Program-made: the position numbers and the translations under genes | From: Ailurus styani | Lineage: Eukaryota > Chordata > Mammalia > Carnivora > Ailuridae | DNA length: 64,000 bases | Direction of reading: 5' to 3' | Assembly (NCBI GenBank): GCA_002007465.1 | Contig: LNAC01000680.1 | Span: 86,726 to 150,725 of the forward strand | The notes under the pieces: generated by a model | The model's database searches: none | Seen by the model: only the letters and a program-made list of their open reading frames with translations | Told to the model about the DNA's origin: nothing | Shown: positions 53,799 through 63,883 of the stretch, piece after piece | Layout of the letters: each line of letters opens with the position of its first letter | Numbering within the stretch: the stretch's first letter is position 1

Positions 53799-54559
53799 TT
53801 GGATCCCCCTGCTCTTCGTACAAAGGAACACTGCCTCAAGAAAATACAAAACAAAGACCAGGGCTGACTTTTTAATTGGAAAGTATGATTTGAGGAGAGG
53901 GGGTGGGAAGGGAGGCTGGAGCGAGGGAAAGTGGCTTAGTCAAACCTGAGTGCCTGTGGGGACTTTTTGCTTTGGGGGGCAGAGAAAAGGCTGCCAAGGT
54001 GACATTCTGCAGTTGGTCCCAGAGGTTGGAGAGAGAAGTAAACGTCAGGAAATTAGCTCTGTGGGCTGTCTTTGTCATTCTGAACCCCTTGCCCCTCCCT
54101 CAGCCCATTTCAGAAATCCGGTCCCATTTTTCTTGCCTCTGACCCTGGTGGCTGAAATTTCTCTCAGTATCATAAAACCTGGGGTTGTAAAATTCATATT
54201 GTAACTTTAAGAGCCACATCTGTTTTAATCATTTTTTTTTCTGTTTTAAGAACACAACGGGATTTTAATGGCAGCAATAAAATGGAAAAGTTGAAGGAAA
54301 TTATCACAGATTTGTAAAGCTATAAGGCAGGTTTCTGGGCTCATGTGCGCAGTCAAATTACAAAGAAACAACCCAATTGCTTTTATTGCAGGCAGATCTC
54401 TGGTTTAAGAATTTCTCAGTTTAATCTATTGATGAGGATTAGCATTTTATTCACTTCAGCACTCATAATAGCTGTGGTGCACATCACCCGATGGGCCAGA
54501 ATGGTGAGAATCACGAATCCCAGAGATGCAGAGAAGACCAGAGAAATTGCACAAGAGGG
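53799..54559. other. Unassigned DNA, possible conserved element
   Basis: No repeat recognised. 54240-54500 is unique-looking, moderately AT-rich sequence without simple repeats and is a candidate conserved non-coding element. Confidence 0.4.
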
Positions 54560-54780
54560 AAAGTATTGGGTCTGGAAAATCGGGCAGACCTGGTTTTAAT
54601 CCGGAATCTGTCCTGTTTCACTGGGTACGTGGCTTTTAGGCAAACCCCTACCCTCTCTACACGTTGCATTCCTTATCTGTATATGATGCTACATAAGCAA
54701 GTTTTACAGTGAAATCTACAAGGAAACCACTCAGTGTGATGCCAGGCAAACAGTAGATGCTTAATGAATGGTAGCAGGCA
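54560..54780 (+). mobile_element. MIR, near full length
   Basis: 'gcagacctggttttaatccggaatctgtcctgtttcactgggtacgtggcttttaggcaaacccc', 'ttccttatctgtatatgatg', tail 'gtgatgccaggcaaacagtagatgcttaatgaatgg'. Confidence 0.75.
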
Positions 54781-55144
54781 TCTGGTTTTCCTTCTGATGA
54801 GTAAGCTCCTTGGAGCAGCCACTGTTGGTGCCCCTTCTACATCCTCTTGAACTGATGGCCTCTCACCAAAGAACTCTTGCTGCAAACACCTGCAATTTGC
54901 TGCCTGCGATTTTTCTGGCCCCAGAAGCATGCTTGGCCCATGCTCGCGGCAAGCCAGAGCGCTGATGAGTTAATGCCCACAGAGGCAGCCCTCACCTGAA
55001 GACAGAGGGATGGGGTCTGGAGGATATATTAGCTCCGTTCCCTGTCCCTGCAGGAGGCACAGGTTCTATGCCACCTCCCAGTGTGGCTGCTTGGTGACAC
55101 ATTCTATTGGTTTCCTCTCTTCTCCGACTTCTCTTACCTCTTAG
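54781..55144. other. Unassigned non-coding DNA
   Basis: Nothing recognised. Confidence 0.4.
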
Positions 55145-55480
55145 TCCGACCAGGCAGCTGTGACACAGTGTGACCTGCCTCGTGGCTTCTGAACAACAGA
55201 AATTTATTTCTCACGGTCCCAGAGGCCAGCGTGGTCAGGTTCTGGTGAAAACCCTTCACATGTTGCAAACTGCTCAGGTCTCATATCCTCACCTTGCAGA
55301 GAGAGCGAGCGAGCGAGAGAGGTCTCGGGCGGGGCCCCTTTGAGGGGTGCCAATCCCATTTATGAAGGCTCTAGTCTGATGTCCTGCCTCCCAAAGGCTC
55401 CCCCTCCAAATACTATCGCAGTGGGCATTAGATTTCAACATACAAATTCTGGGAGGACACGAGCATTCAGTCCCTCCCGT
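55145..55480 (-). mobile_element. MST/MLT1-type MaLR LTR
   Basis: 'tggcttctgaacaacagaaatttatttctcacggtcccagaggccagc', 'ttgaggggtgccaatcccatttatgaaggctc', 'aaatactatcgcagtgggcattagatttcaacatacaaattctgggaggacacgagcattcagtcc'. Clear reversed MaLR LTR. Confidence 0.85.
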
Positions 55481-55779
55481 TGTATGTACAAGGACAGAAG
55501 GGATGAGGAGGAGGGGAGTGACAAGGGCAATGGTTCCCTGGTGTTCTAGTAACTTCTAGAACTGCTGGTATCTACCTCTGTGCCTGGGAGACCCTTTCCA
55601 AGGAACCTGCATGTCCAGGCTGTCTTGCTAGTTGAGTGACGAGGAGTCAGTTGTGGCAAGCACTGGGTAAGAGTGGGTAGAAATGGGGCCTGGGTCTTCT
55701 GGGCTTTGCTTTCTGTTTTGTTTTGGTGGTGCCAGGTTCTGGGAGTGGGAGAATGGGAGGGACGGAAGTTCACAGTGTT

Positions 55780-55985
55780 GCCATTAAGAGCAGACTTGGG
55801 GTTCCTATCCCAGCCTGCCCCTCACCATATGCAGGAGCTAAGGCAAAGGGATGAAGCCCCCATGGGCCTCCGTCATGTCATCTGGAAAATGGTGCTAAAA
55901 AGCCACCCACAGGGACCCAACAAGGACCGAATGAGGTAGTATATAAAAAGCACCCAGGACAGTCCTGCTGTGCTAGACACTGTCC
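55780..55985 (+). mobile_element. MIR
   Basis: 'attaagagcagacttggggttcctatccc' (head), 'catgtcatctggaaaatggtgc', 'aaaaagcacccaggacagtcctgctg' (tail). Confidence 0.6.
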
Positions 55986-57329
55986 TTCTGACTTCTACAG
56001 CCATGCCTGCTTGGGACGCAAGATTGAGACGCCCACTGACCTCCAAGTCTGTCAGGGCCCAAGAGCTCCCAGCTCTCTCGGGACAATGTGCTGAGATGAT
56101 AACAGACATGAAAGGGTCTTGGAGACTCTTTGCTTACCCTCCTGTCTGCCCCTCTGAGCTCTAGGGACTGTGACTAACTCTCCTGGGTCCCAGCACCGGA
56201 GTGGGGGCCGCTTGGAGCGCAGGGCGGGGTGTCCACCCAGGGAACGAGTACATAGAGACACAGAGGGCCAGAAACACGAATGAGTTCACTTCAGCAGGGT
56301 CCCACTTCCAGGCAACTCAGGAGCTGCTTTCATTGCCCCAAGGCAGTTCCGGGGTGTTTCACATTTGTCTGCACCAGAATTGAAAGGTTTCCCTAAGAAC
56401 GAAGTGCCTGGCAGAAGCTTTGCAGATCCAAGATGAGGCCTCAGTCGGAGCCTGGGTAACCTGAGCCGGCCCAGGCTTCTGCAGAGCCTTCTGGGTATTG
56501 CTCCCGAGTGAGTGAGGACAGAAAGCCAGCCTAGGTAAGCACACCAGCTCCCAGCTCCTCTCAGACAAGAACGGAACGTGGAGACAATGACCCTCCACTA
56601 AAAGGCCCTTAATCCCAGAAGATGCTGGAAAAACCCAGTCTGCTCTCTGTGGGAGTGTCAATTGTTGTAATTCTTTGGAAAGGCAAATTGACAAGAGCCA
56701 GTGCCTTGTTAAGCCATACTGGAGCCTGGGGCCAAAGGAAAAATGTACATCCCTGATATATATGTTTTATGTAATTTTTTTTTCATGGGTAATTTCTTTG
56801 CAGAAGTAGATTGTGAGAATATTAGTGATGAGTTTGCTTCCATTACAGTCAGGAGAGTGAAACTGATACAAATTCTGTTTGGGACAGAAATAAAATATTT
56901 AAACATAAAATAATGCTAGGAGTTTGATACACCTAGTTTTCAACTTTTCAGTATATTTTTTCAAAGAATAGTCTAGAAAAAAATTGCCTTTAAAGAATAT
57001 ATAAAACGATGCATATAGAGGCACAATTTCCTTTGGCCACAGGCTCCAGTAGAGTTCAGGATGGCACTGACGATCCCACGGGTAAAACTGTGATCTTTTG
57101 TTCATCATGGACTATTTTTAGTATTATTTTTGATTTTTAAAAATATTGCATTAACATAGGCTTTCTTTCTCTTGACCACTGATTTTTTTTTTTTTAAGTA
57201 TCTTCTTAAATTTTGTGCCTGAGTCCTTTAGTCACCTCACCCTAGTCCCAGCCTTGGGAGAGCCACCAAATCGCATGAAGACTTAGCCCACAACATCACC
57301 TCTAGGTCATGACTCTAAAGGAGATTCCG
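55986..57329. other. Unassigned DNA, possible conserved element
   Basis: 1.3 kb without a recognised repeat. A 111-residue minus frame (56359-56694) has no domain. 56700-57110 is AT-rich unique-looking sequence. Confidence 0.4.
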
Positions 57330-57957
57330 CAGCAGGGCACAAAGATGGGCATTCAGTGGTGATCACTGTAGCATGGGGAAGCCAACCCCAAAGCCCCTCA
57401 GAGAGGGCTGCTTAAATCTGCAGTGGTCCATGGGAGGATGGCACATTTTACAGGTGTGAAAAGAAATAAGATCACTTTGACTTTTCTGGCACAGAAATGC
57501 ATCTAAGAAATATTAAGGCAAAAAAGTTACAAAAACACTACCTACAACAAACCTAATAACTCTATTTGCATTGTTCAAAGTGTTTTGTGTGCATTAGCTC
57601 AGTCAGTGAACCTCACAGCCTTCCTCCAAGGTTATAGATGAGGGAAACTAGGGCCCAGAGAAGTTAGGTCATTTTCCCAGGACACACAGCAGGGTAACAA
57701 CAAAAGTGGGTTTTTTGAGTGCAGGCAGTCTGGCTCCCTGAGTCCAAGATTTTAAACACTAAGTTAATCCGCCTCTCATTTGATTTTGGAGTCTGTGTAT
57801 GTACATATAATTTGGGAAGAATCAAGAGGCAAGACACAGAAGTGTTACTGATGGTTATCTCAGGTGGAGGAGAAAGATGGGTCACTAACTTTAAATCTTA
57901 CGTAATTGGATAAAGTGTGAATTCTTAACCAGGAGTATGTGTTATTTTTATATTAAG
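57330..57957 (+). mobile_element. L1M-type 3' end interrupted by MIR
   Basis: 'gatcactgtagcatggggaagccaacc', 'ggctgcttaaatctgcagtggtccatgggagg', then after the MIR 'gttactgatggttatctcaggtggaggagaaag' and 'gtgaattcttaaccaggagtatgtgttatttttatat' follow L1M ORF2 end and 3' UTR. Confidence 0.55.
57565..57775 (-). mobile_element. MIR, near full length
   Basis: 'tgttttgtgtgcattagctcag', 'ggttatagatgagggaaactagggcccagagaagttagg', 'gtgcaggcagtctggctccctgagtcc' is reversed MIR from tail to head. Confidence 0.78.
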
Positions 57958-57959
57958 AA

Positions 57960-58165
57960 CTATTTTATTAAGTGCTTGCTGTGTACCAGGTCTTATGGGA
58001 GGCATTTTGAAGGCACAACCTCATTTAACTCTTGCAGTGGCCCTGTTAGGATGCCATGCTAGAGATAAGGGAACCGAGGTTGGAAAAGATGAAGTGACCC
58101 GACCAAGCTTGCAGAGCTCCCAAGCGATGGAGCCCGAATTCCACCCTGGACCCTCAGAGTAGGAT
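57960..58165 (-). mobile_element. MIR, near full length
   Basis: 'attttattaagtgcttgctgtgtaccagg', 'cctcatttaactcttgcagtggccctgttagg', 'gataagggaaccgaggttgg', 'gagcccgaattccaccctgg' is reversed MIR. Confidence 0.8.
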
Positions 58166-58327
58166 TATGCTGAATATATTGCTTTGGGACTTGCCTTTCC
58201 TCTCAAGCATATTTTTCCCACGGCTGCTTGTTGAAGCCTGGCAGAAGTGGAGCACACATTTCCTCCTCAATCCCCTAGTACTGGGCATTTAGGTTACCGA
58301 AAGGGACAAAAGGACGGACTCTTCTTT

Positions 58328-59020
58328 GCAGCAAGGGGGGCTGGAGAGGCCACTTGGCCGGGGGCGCGCGCGGGCGCAGCGAGGGCGTGGCTTGGTGCCC
58401 CCCTGCCACCCCCGTGATGTCATTTTCTCGGCGGTCCCCTCCCCGGATTCCAAGCTCGGAAAGGAACCACCGCGCTGTGCGGGCCCCGCTCCCGTGGCCC
58501 CACCTCCCGGTCCCCGCAGGGGCCCCGGTGCCTGCTGCCGCGGGCGGCACCATCTGCGCGGCGCAGGTGTGCCCGGCCCCCTGCCCAACCTGGGGGCTGC
58601 GAACACTTGGCCGATTGTGGCCCCGCGAGCGCGGCGGGCAGCTGCGCGCGGGCCGCCATCTGTGGGCCCCGGGCCGCCGGGAAAGGCCGCGGGCGGCGCG
58701 GGGAGGGGCCGCGGGCCGCGCCCTCGCCGGGCCCCATTCAAGCGCTGCCAAGGCCTAATTGATGAGAAATGGCCCCGAGCAGGTGCGAACCTGTCTCGGG
58801 AGGCGGCGGGGAGGAGGGCAGGGGCCCGGGAGCGGGAGGCTGCTTAGCGGCGCGCAGCTGTCGAGGGGTCATTACCGCGGCCTCCCCACCTACGCAGGGG
58901 GGGAGGACGCGGGGTGGGGGTGGATAGCAGAGCGCGGGAGAAAGTGGGTGTTCGAGAGTGCAGGGCGAGGAACCCCTAACTCCTTTGTCGCGCCCAGAGC
59001 CTCCCCCCGACAGGAACTTA
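58328..59020. promoter_or_regulatory. CpG island, probable promoter
   Basis: The only strongly CpG-dense stretch in the window: dense G+C with CpG in runs such as GGGGGCGCGCGCGGGCGCAG, in contrast to CpG-poor flanks. It has a GC/KLF box GGGCGTGGC (58383-58391), a CRE/ATF-like TGATGTCA (58415-58422), a YY1 site (58652-58661), E-boxes CAGCTG (58639) and CAGGTG (58780), and a homeodomain-type CTAATTGA (58755-58762). No TATA box is evident. Several long frames cross it on both strands; many begin at non-ATG codons and all are alanine/proline/glycine/arginine-rich, typical of chance frames in GC-rich DNA, so I call no exon. It likely marks the start of a gene or non-coding transcript, direction unknown. 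Confidence 0.8.
58652..58661 (-). promoter_or_regulatory. YY1 binding site
   Basis: GCCGCCATCT on the plus strand is AGATGGCGGC on the minus strand, matching the core YY1 motif. In CpG-island promoters this site usually lies just downstream of the start, which would favour minus-strand transcription; this is inference. Confidence 0.6.
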
Positions 59021-59539
59021 GAGCCCCAAGGAGCATCTCAGCTCCTGGGACCTCACTCATGGGTGGAGACGAGCCAGGTGGGATCAGCCTGGCACCAAGG
59101 ACAACCAGCAGGTGGTAGCTCCCCCAGGGACTCCCAGTTCGGGGCTGTCCCCAAGAGACATTTGGTGGTGCTCAGTGACCCCTCCATTCCATTTTTTTTT
59201 GCTGGGCCAGGGGTGTATGGGAAATGCTGTGGCAGCGTTTTGAGAGTCTGTCCTATGGTACACTATTACATAGTGTACATACAATGTGTGTATAACACCT
59301 CCTGTATTGTCCTATTCTGTCTATATTGACCGCATCGGTCTCTTGGAGCACTCTTCATCCTCTAAAAGACCCATCAAGGCGCAAACTGTGTTTTTCCTAA
59401 GATTGTTTACAGGACTGATTTGTATAATTATGGTTCCCTAGGGCCCTGCAGGCAGAGGGGGACCAGCAATGTGGTCCCGGGTGCAAATGCGTGGTGAGCC
59501 TCCTCTTCATATCACCTGCTCCCTCCTTGGTCCTTGGGA
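59021..59539. other. Unassigned non-coding DNA next to the CpG island
   Basis: CpG density drops sharply. No repeat or exon recognised. Confidence 0.4.
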
Positions 59540-60405
59540 TTGAGAGGAGAGCTTATTAAGGCTTATTTCCCAAGGCCCAGGATGAGGCTCTTCTCAGCAA
59601 ATCCAGGATCAGGGCCCTCCTGGTTCCATCTCCACCTCTCAAACAGCCCTTCGCGTGGCTGCTCCAGAGGCCAGTGGACTGGAATCCGTATTCCCAGCAT
59701 AAGACACTTCGCCAGGGTTTCACCTGCAGCAGCCAGAGCGATCTTTTCAAAATGAAAACCTGAGCTCATCCATGGCTGCAAACAACAACAACAACAAAAA
59801 CCCCTTCAATAATTCTCTTTCCCAGAAGAATAAAAATTTGATCCCTCCCGTGGCCTAAAGGCCTGAGTGGCCTTGCTCCAGCGTGACTCTCTACCTTCTT
59901 TTCATACTCAGTTTCCCTGGTATGTGCTGAGACTGCCACATCCGAGCAGCTTATCACAATAGAGTGCCTACTATATGCCAGGCACTACTCTAGGCTCATG
60001 GAAAACAGCAGTAAGTGAAACAGACAAAAATCTTTTGTGCATGAAGCTGCCATTCTAGTTGGAGAGACAGACAACAAACAGACCAACAATTAAAATATGT
60101 AGTGCAGCTAACTCCCAGTGATGATTAAAAATCATCACAGTTGCCCTCAACTCAGAGCCTTTGCACATGCTAGTCCCATTGCCCACAACACTGTTACCCG
60201 GCAATTCACCTGCTTGCAATCTTCGGATCTTTGTTCAATGTTGCCTTCTCAAGTGGGGCCTTTCTTGACTTTACTATTTAAAACCACAATTCCTGCTAGA
60301 ATTCCCTATTCATTTTATTTGGTTTTCTTTGCACAGCTCTTATCACCATCCGACGCACTGTATTTGTTTGTTTGTTGCAAGTTCTCCCCAATATCTGTGT
60401 TAAAC
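59540..60405 (+). mobile_element. L2 LINE interrupted by another L2
   Basis: 'agagcgatcttttcaaaatgaaaacctg', 'ccttcaataattctctttcccagaagaataaaaatttg', 'gcctgagtggccttgctccagcgtgac' then, past 60103, 'gagcctttgcacatgctagtcccattgccc', 'caagtggggcctttcttgac', 'cttatcaccatccgacgcactgtatttgtttg'. The two parts are consecutive in L2 order. Confidence 0.72.
59956..60103 (-). mobile_element. L2 LINE 3' end nested in the plus-strand L2
   Basis: 'agtgcctactatatgccaggcactactctaggctcatgg', 'aaacagacaaaaatcttttgtgcatgaagctgccattctagttggagagacagac' is reversed L2 3' end. GCAGCT occurs at both borders (59946-59951, 60104-60109). Confidence 0.8.
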
Positions 60406-60411
60406 ACACTG

Positions 60412-60740
60412 CTGAGTTATATTTCCCAGCATTCGTTCCTTACAACTGAGTGGAACCCAGTGATTGAGTTCTAATAGAATGTGGTAGAAGTGATGGATAC
60501 CGCCTTCAGGCCTGGGCCATGACACCTCCTCCTCCAGTCTTCCACACTTGCTCTCCTTCCTCTTGGGCTGTGGTTGCAGAGGATGTGGGGCTGGGGGAGA
60601 GCCTCTGAGGCTCTAGAACTTCCTAAGCTGGACTTCCTAATTTGGAATCAGTCCAGTGCCTTCCCCCAAGAGATCTATGACTAGAAGGCAGAGGAGGGGC
60701 CCCGAATTTGGATGTTTAAAAAATTGTATCTCTATTTTCA
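60412..60740 (+). mobile_element. LTR-like repeat, unresolved family
   Basis: 'gagttatatttcccagcattcg', 'gagttctaatagaatgtggtagaagtgatgg', 'ccttcaggcctgggccatgacacctcc' resemble a forward copy of the LTR-type repeat at 9128-9760. Confidence 0.5.
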
Positions 60741-60879
60741 TGCACTTCTGACTAGAGACTATCGTTTCCTTCAATTATGAATGTAGTCAACAAGCCACCA
60801 TAGTAGCAGCAAAGCCTGTAACTTTTTTTCCCAGGAGAAATTACAAATGTTTTCCTATTATATGTTAGTTGTTGCAGGT

Positions 60880-61112
60880 GTATCACAAATATTGTTTATG
60901 GCAAAATTTTCTGTAAATATGCAGATAGTAAATAATGTAGGCCATATGGCCTCTGTCACAATTATTCAACTCCGCCACTGGAGCACAAAACAGCCTAGAC
61001 ATTCTGTAATCAAATGCGTGTGGCTGTGTGCCAATAAAACTGTATTTACACAGATAGGTGGCAAGTCTCACCCAGTTTGGCCTGTGGTCAATAGTTTACT
61101 GACCCTGGATTT
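60880..61112 (-). mobile_element. Non-autonomous hAT-type DNA transposon, second copy
   Basis: 'gtaggccatatggcctctgtcacaattattcaactccgcc', 'gtggctgtgtgccaataaaactgtatttacac', 'cctgtggtcaatagtttactgaccctgg' is the reverse complement of the element at 31843-32040. Confidence 0.72.
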
Positions 61113-61297
61113 ATACTCATCGCTACTTGGAAATTATGGTTGTTATTAGACCTGCCACTTTGTCTTGTTAATGAAGCATACATAGTGCTATGTGAAAAAT
61201 TGAAAGATATAGTTTAATAACCATGTTTCAATATAAATGGTGTCCTTTGTAATCCTATGTAGTTTATTTTCTAAATTTACAAACATTATTCCACATG

Positions 61298-61421
61298 AGG
61301 TGCCTGGGTGGCTTAGTCAGTTAAGCCTCCAACTCTTGATCTCAGCTCTGGTCTTGATCTCAGGGTCATGAGTTCAAGTCCTGCATTGGGCCCTCACCAG
61401 GTGTGGAGCTCAGCCTACCAG
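61298..61421 (+). mobile_element. Can-SINE, 3'-truncated old variant
   Basis: 'aggtgcctgggtggcttagtcagttaagcc' head, 'aactcttgatctcagctc' variant, 'catgagttcaagtcctgc', stopping at 'ggagctcagcctacc' with no CT body, AATAAA or A tail. Confidence 0.88.
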
Positions 61422-61799
61422 AGGGGGCCTATGGCACAAAGTGGGTTATCAGCCCTGGGCTCATTAGGGCAGAGCCACTGGATGGAAGGAGCTGCCTATA
61501 ATTCCCATCATCTCCTACTGAGTCTCCATTTCTTCAAGTTTCATGTTGAATGACTGATGCATCACAATGCTGAAAGGGAAGCAGCACCCGGCAGGATTAA
61601 GACTTCGGCAGTGTGCCTTCTGGGAGCCCCTTCCTCTCTCTCTCCATGTCCGGGCTCACAGACTCCACTTTCTCCCTCTTCTCTCCCCTCTCCCTTCCTC
61701 CCCAGCTCACCCCTTAGACACCAAGAACCAGGCTGTTGGTCTGTTGTCTCTTTTCTCTGTCCCTTTCCCTACTGGCGCCCCGTCTTTTTCTGGTCTTAT
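61422..61799. other. Unassigned non-coding DNA
   Basis: Pyrimidine-rich at 61615-61720. Two overlapping plus frames (61557-61892, 61567-61848) in different phases show no domain. Confidence 0.4.
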
Positions 61800-61950
61800 C
61801 TGCCTCAAGTTACATGCCCTTTCTGTACTTTGGTTTTCTCAGCTGTAAAATGGGATGATAAGAAAAGTTTGTTCTTGGCAGAGTGGCTGTGAAGATTAAT
61901 TGACCAGGGCTTTGAGACCTGCCCACCCCGGGGTGCAAAGCAAGAGATCA
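61800..61950 (+). mobile_element. MIR fragment
   Basis: 'ctttggttttctcagctgtaaaatgggatgataag', 'gtggctgtgaagattaattgacc' follow MIR core to tail. Confidence 0.65.
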
Positions 61951-62382
61951 ATACCTTCCGATCATTTGAGTGTGTTTGGGGAAAAAGAAAATGGAAGACG
62001 CATGTCAAAACCCTTTGTGGGGATTATTTCATAGATATTGCTTTGGATGAGGCTGACTTTTAAAAAATAAATCCATTTGCAAGAAGCCCTAGGTGAATCG
62101 TAAAACATTAAGAAAATGGCTTGTGAACATGGACATCTTTGTGAAAATTGAGAGTATGACTGAGGTTTGGACCATTGTGCTGTGCTGGAGAAAAATCTGT
62201 TTCCGGAGCATTAGCTTCTAGAATCTCCATCTACTGGTGCTGGAAGGAAGCGCTGGAAATCAGGCTGACCCTGAAGGAGAGCTATGCTGTGGGGATTTTG
62301 GTTGGCAGTAGATGGTCTTTCCTTTCCACTTAAATCACTGAGGCTTAGGTTTGCTCTCCTAAGACCATGACTGGTGAGATAT
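61951..62382. other. Unassigned non-coding DNA
   Basis: Nothing recognised. Confidence 0.4.
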
Positions 62383-62795
62383 TGTTGGCCTCCCTGTGGG
62401 AGAGTCCCCCAAAAATATATGTCCAAGTTCTCATGCCAGTACTGGTATAAGGGCCTTAGCGGGTGTAATTGAGATAAGGATCTCAAGATGACATCATCCT
62501 GGACTAGGGTGGGCCCTAAATCTGTGACTGGTGTCCTCTTGAGAGAGAGAGAAGAGAAGACACAGAGAGAAACACAGAAGAAGGATGGGGAAGATGGAGG
62601 CAGAGATTGGGGGATGCTGCCCAAAGCCAGGGAAGAGGCAAGGAAGGCTTCTCCCCTTATGGAATGAGTGTGGACCTGCCAACACCTTGATTTTGAACTC
62701 TAGCCTCCAGGATTGTGAGAGTACATTCCCATTGTTTTAAGCCACCAAGTCTGTGGTAATTTGTTACAGTGACTCCAGGAAATGACTATAACCCC
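62383..62795 (+). mobile_element. MLT1-type MaLR LTR
   Basis: 'agagtcccccaaaaatatatgtcc', 'aattgagataaggatctcaagatgacatcatcctggactagggtgggcccta', 'gccaacaccttgattttgaactctagcctccaggattgtgag', 'gttttaagccaccaagtctgtggtaatttgttacag'. Nearly full length. The 137-residue minus frame at 62211-62624 is antisense to it. Confidence 0.9.
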
Positions 62796-63437
62796 CATTA
62801 CAAAAACAAAGACCTATTTGCTTTCTCTTTGTTTTTGCAACTCTGGCCTGGCCAGAACCCTATGGGGTTTGAAGAAGGAAAGCTCATGACCTAGACCCAC
62901 CTGGAAGCAGACTTTCTGTGAAGTTAATGCTCAAACTTATCCCATGCTTGCCCAGGCACCTTCCAAATCCCTGCAAGGAGCCCTAACGCCACAGTCACGG
63001 GGCCACATGCTTGTAACAACTGCACAGGTATGATACTTTGACTACTTTCCCTTAAAACCACTGTCTCTCTCTTAGGGATCTTAGGCATCCTAGGGGTCTG
63101 GCTGAAGGAAATTTGGTTGGGATTGCATTCAGTTGGCCACATGAGAGATGTCAGGTGGCTCACAGCCATCTCTGGGCATGCTTAAGTCACTGCGTGTTCT
63201 CCAGGTGTGAGAATGGCTTCCCAGAAAACTCCTTCTGCCCACTGTGGCCCCAGAGTCATCATCATTGTGCATGGATGGACTTCATGGACAAACTAGTCGA
63301 TGAAAGTCATCAGTTAGTGAGAATTTGAGATTAGTCACTGTACCTAGAAACTTGAAAGTCCTTGAAATATTTTAGCTCACGTACAAAAGACACTTGATAA
63401 AATTTTCCCCAAATTCAAGAGCCCTTCTACAAATGTT
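62796..63437. other. Unassigned non-coding DNA
   Basis: Nothing recognised. Confidence 0.4.
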
Positions 63438-63819
63438 TGTGTCATGGGCTGAATGGTGTCCCTCTCTAAGGTCCTAGGTTGCAGTCTTAGACCCCAAGAC
63501 CTCAGAATGTGACAATTTGGAGAAAGGGTCTTTTAAAGAGGTGACTAAGTTAGAATGAGGTCATTAGTGTGGGACCTGATCCAATATGATGATGTCCTTA
63601 GAAGAAGAAGAGATGAAGGCACAGACGCATGGGGGAAGACCGCGTGAGGACCCGGGGAGCAGGTGGCCGTCTACATTCTAGGGAGAGAAGCCTCTGGGGA
63701 AACCGGCATGCTGACACCTCGATCCTGGACTTCTACTTGCAGATCTGGGAGGAAATCACTTTCTGTTGTTGAAGCCCCTATGTGACACTTTGTTATGATC
63801 ACCTTAGCAAACTGTCACC
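63438..63819 (+). mobile_element. MLT1-type MaLR LTR
   Basis: 'tgtgtcatgggctgaatggtgtccc', 'gtgactaagttagaatgaggtcattag', 'gatgatgtccttagaagaagaagagatg', 'cggcatgctgacacctcgatcctggacttc', 'ctgttgttgaagcccctatgtgac'. Second MaLR LTR within 1.1 kb in the same orientation. Confidence 0.88.
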
Positions 63820-63883
63820 ATGTGTGACAGTACCTAGCATGGGCTACAAAGCCAAAGGAAACATTTCAGAACTGTCAATTTTT

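Noticed and set aside
58275..58751. 158-residue minus-strand frame (and overlapping 150- and 105-residue frames) in the CpG island
   Set aside because: The first codon is TTG, not ATG; composition is Ala/Pro/Gly/Arg-rich in every phase, and opposite-strand frames are equally long. This is the usual effect of GC-rich DNA having few stops.
58326..58847. 173-residue plus-strand frame in the CpG island
   Set aside because: Low-complexity Gly/Arg/Ala composition, no domain, and it overlaps equally open frames on the other strand.
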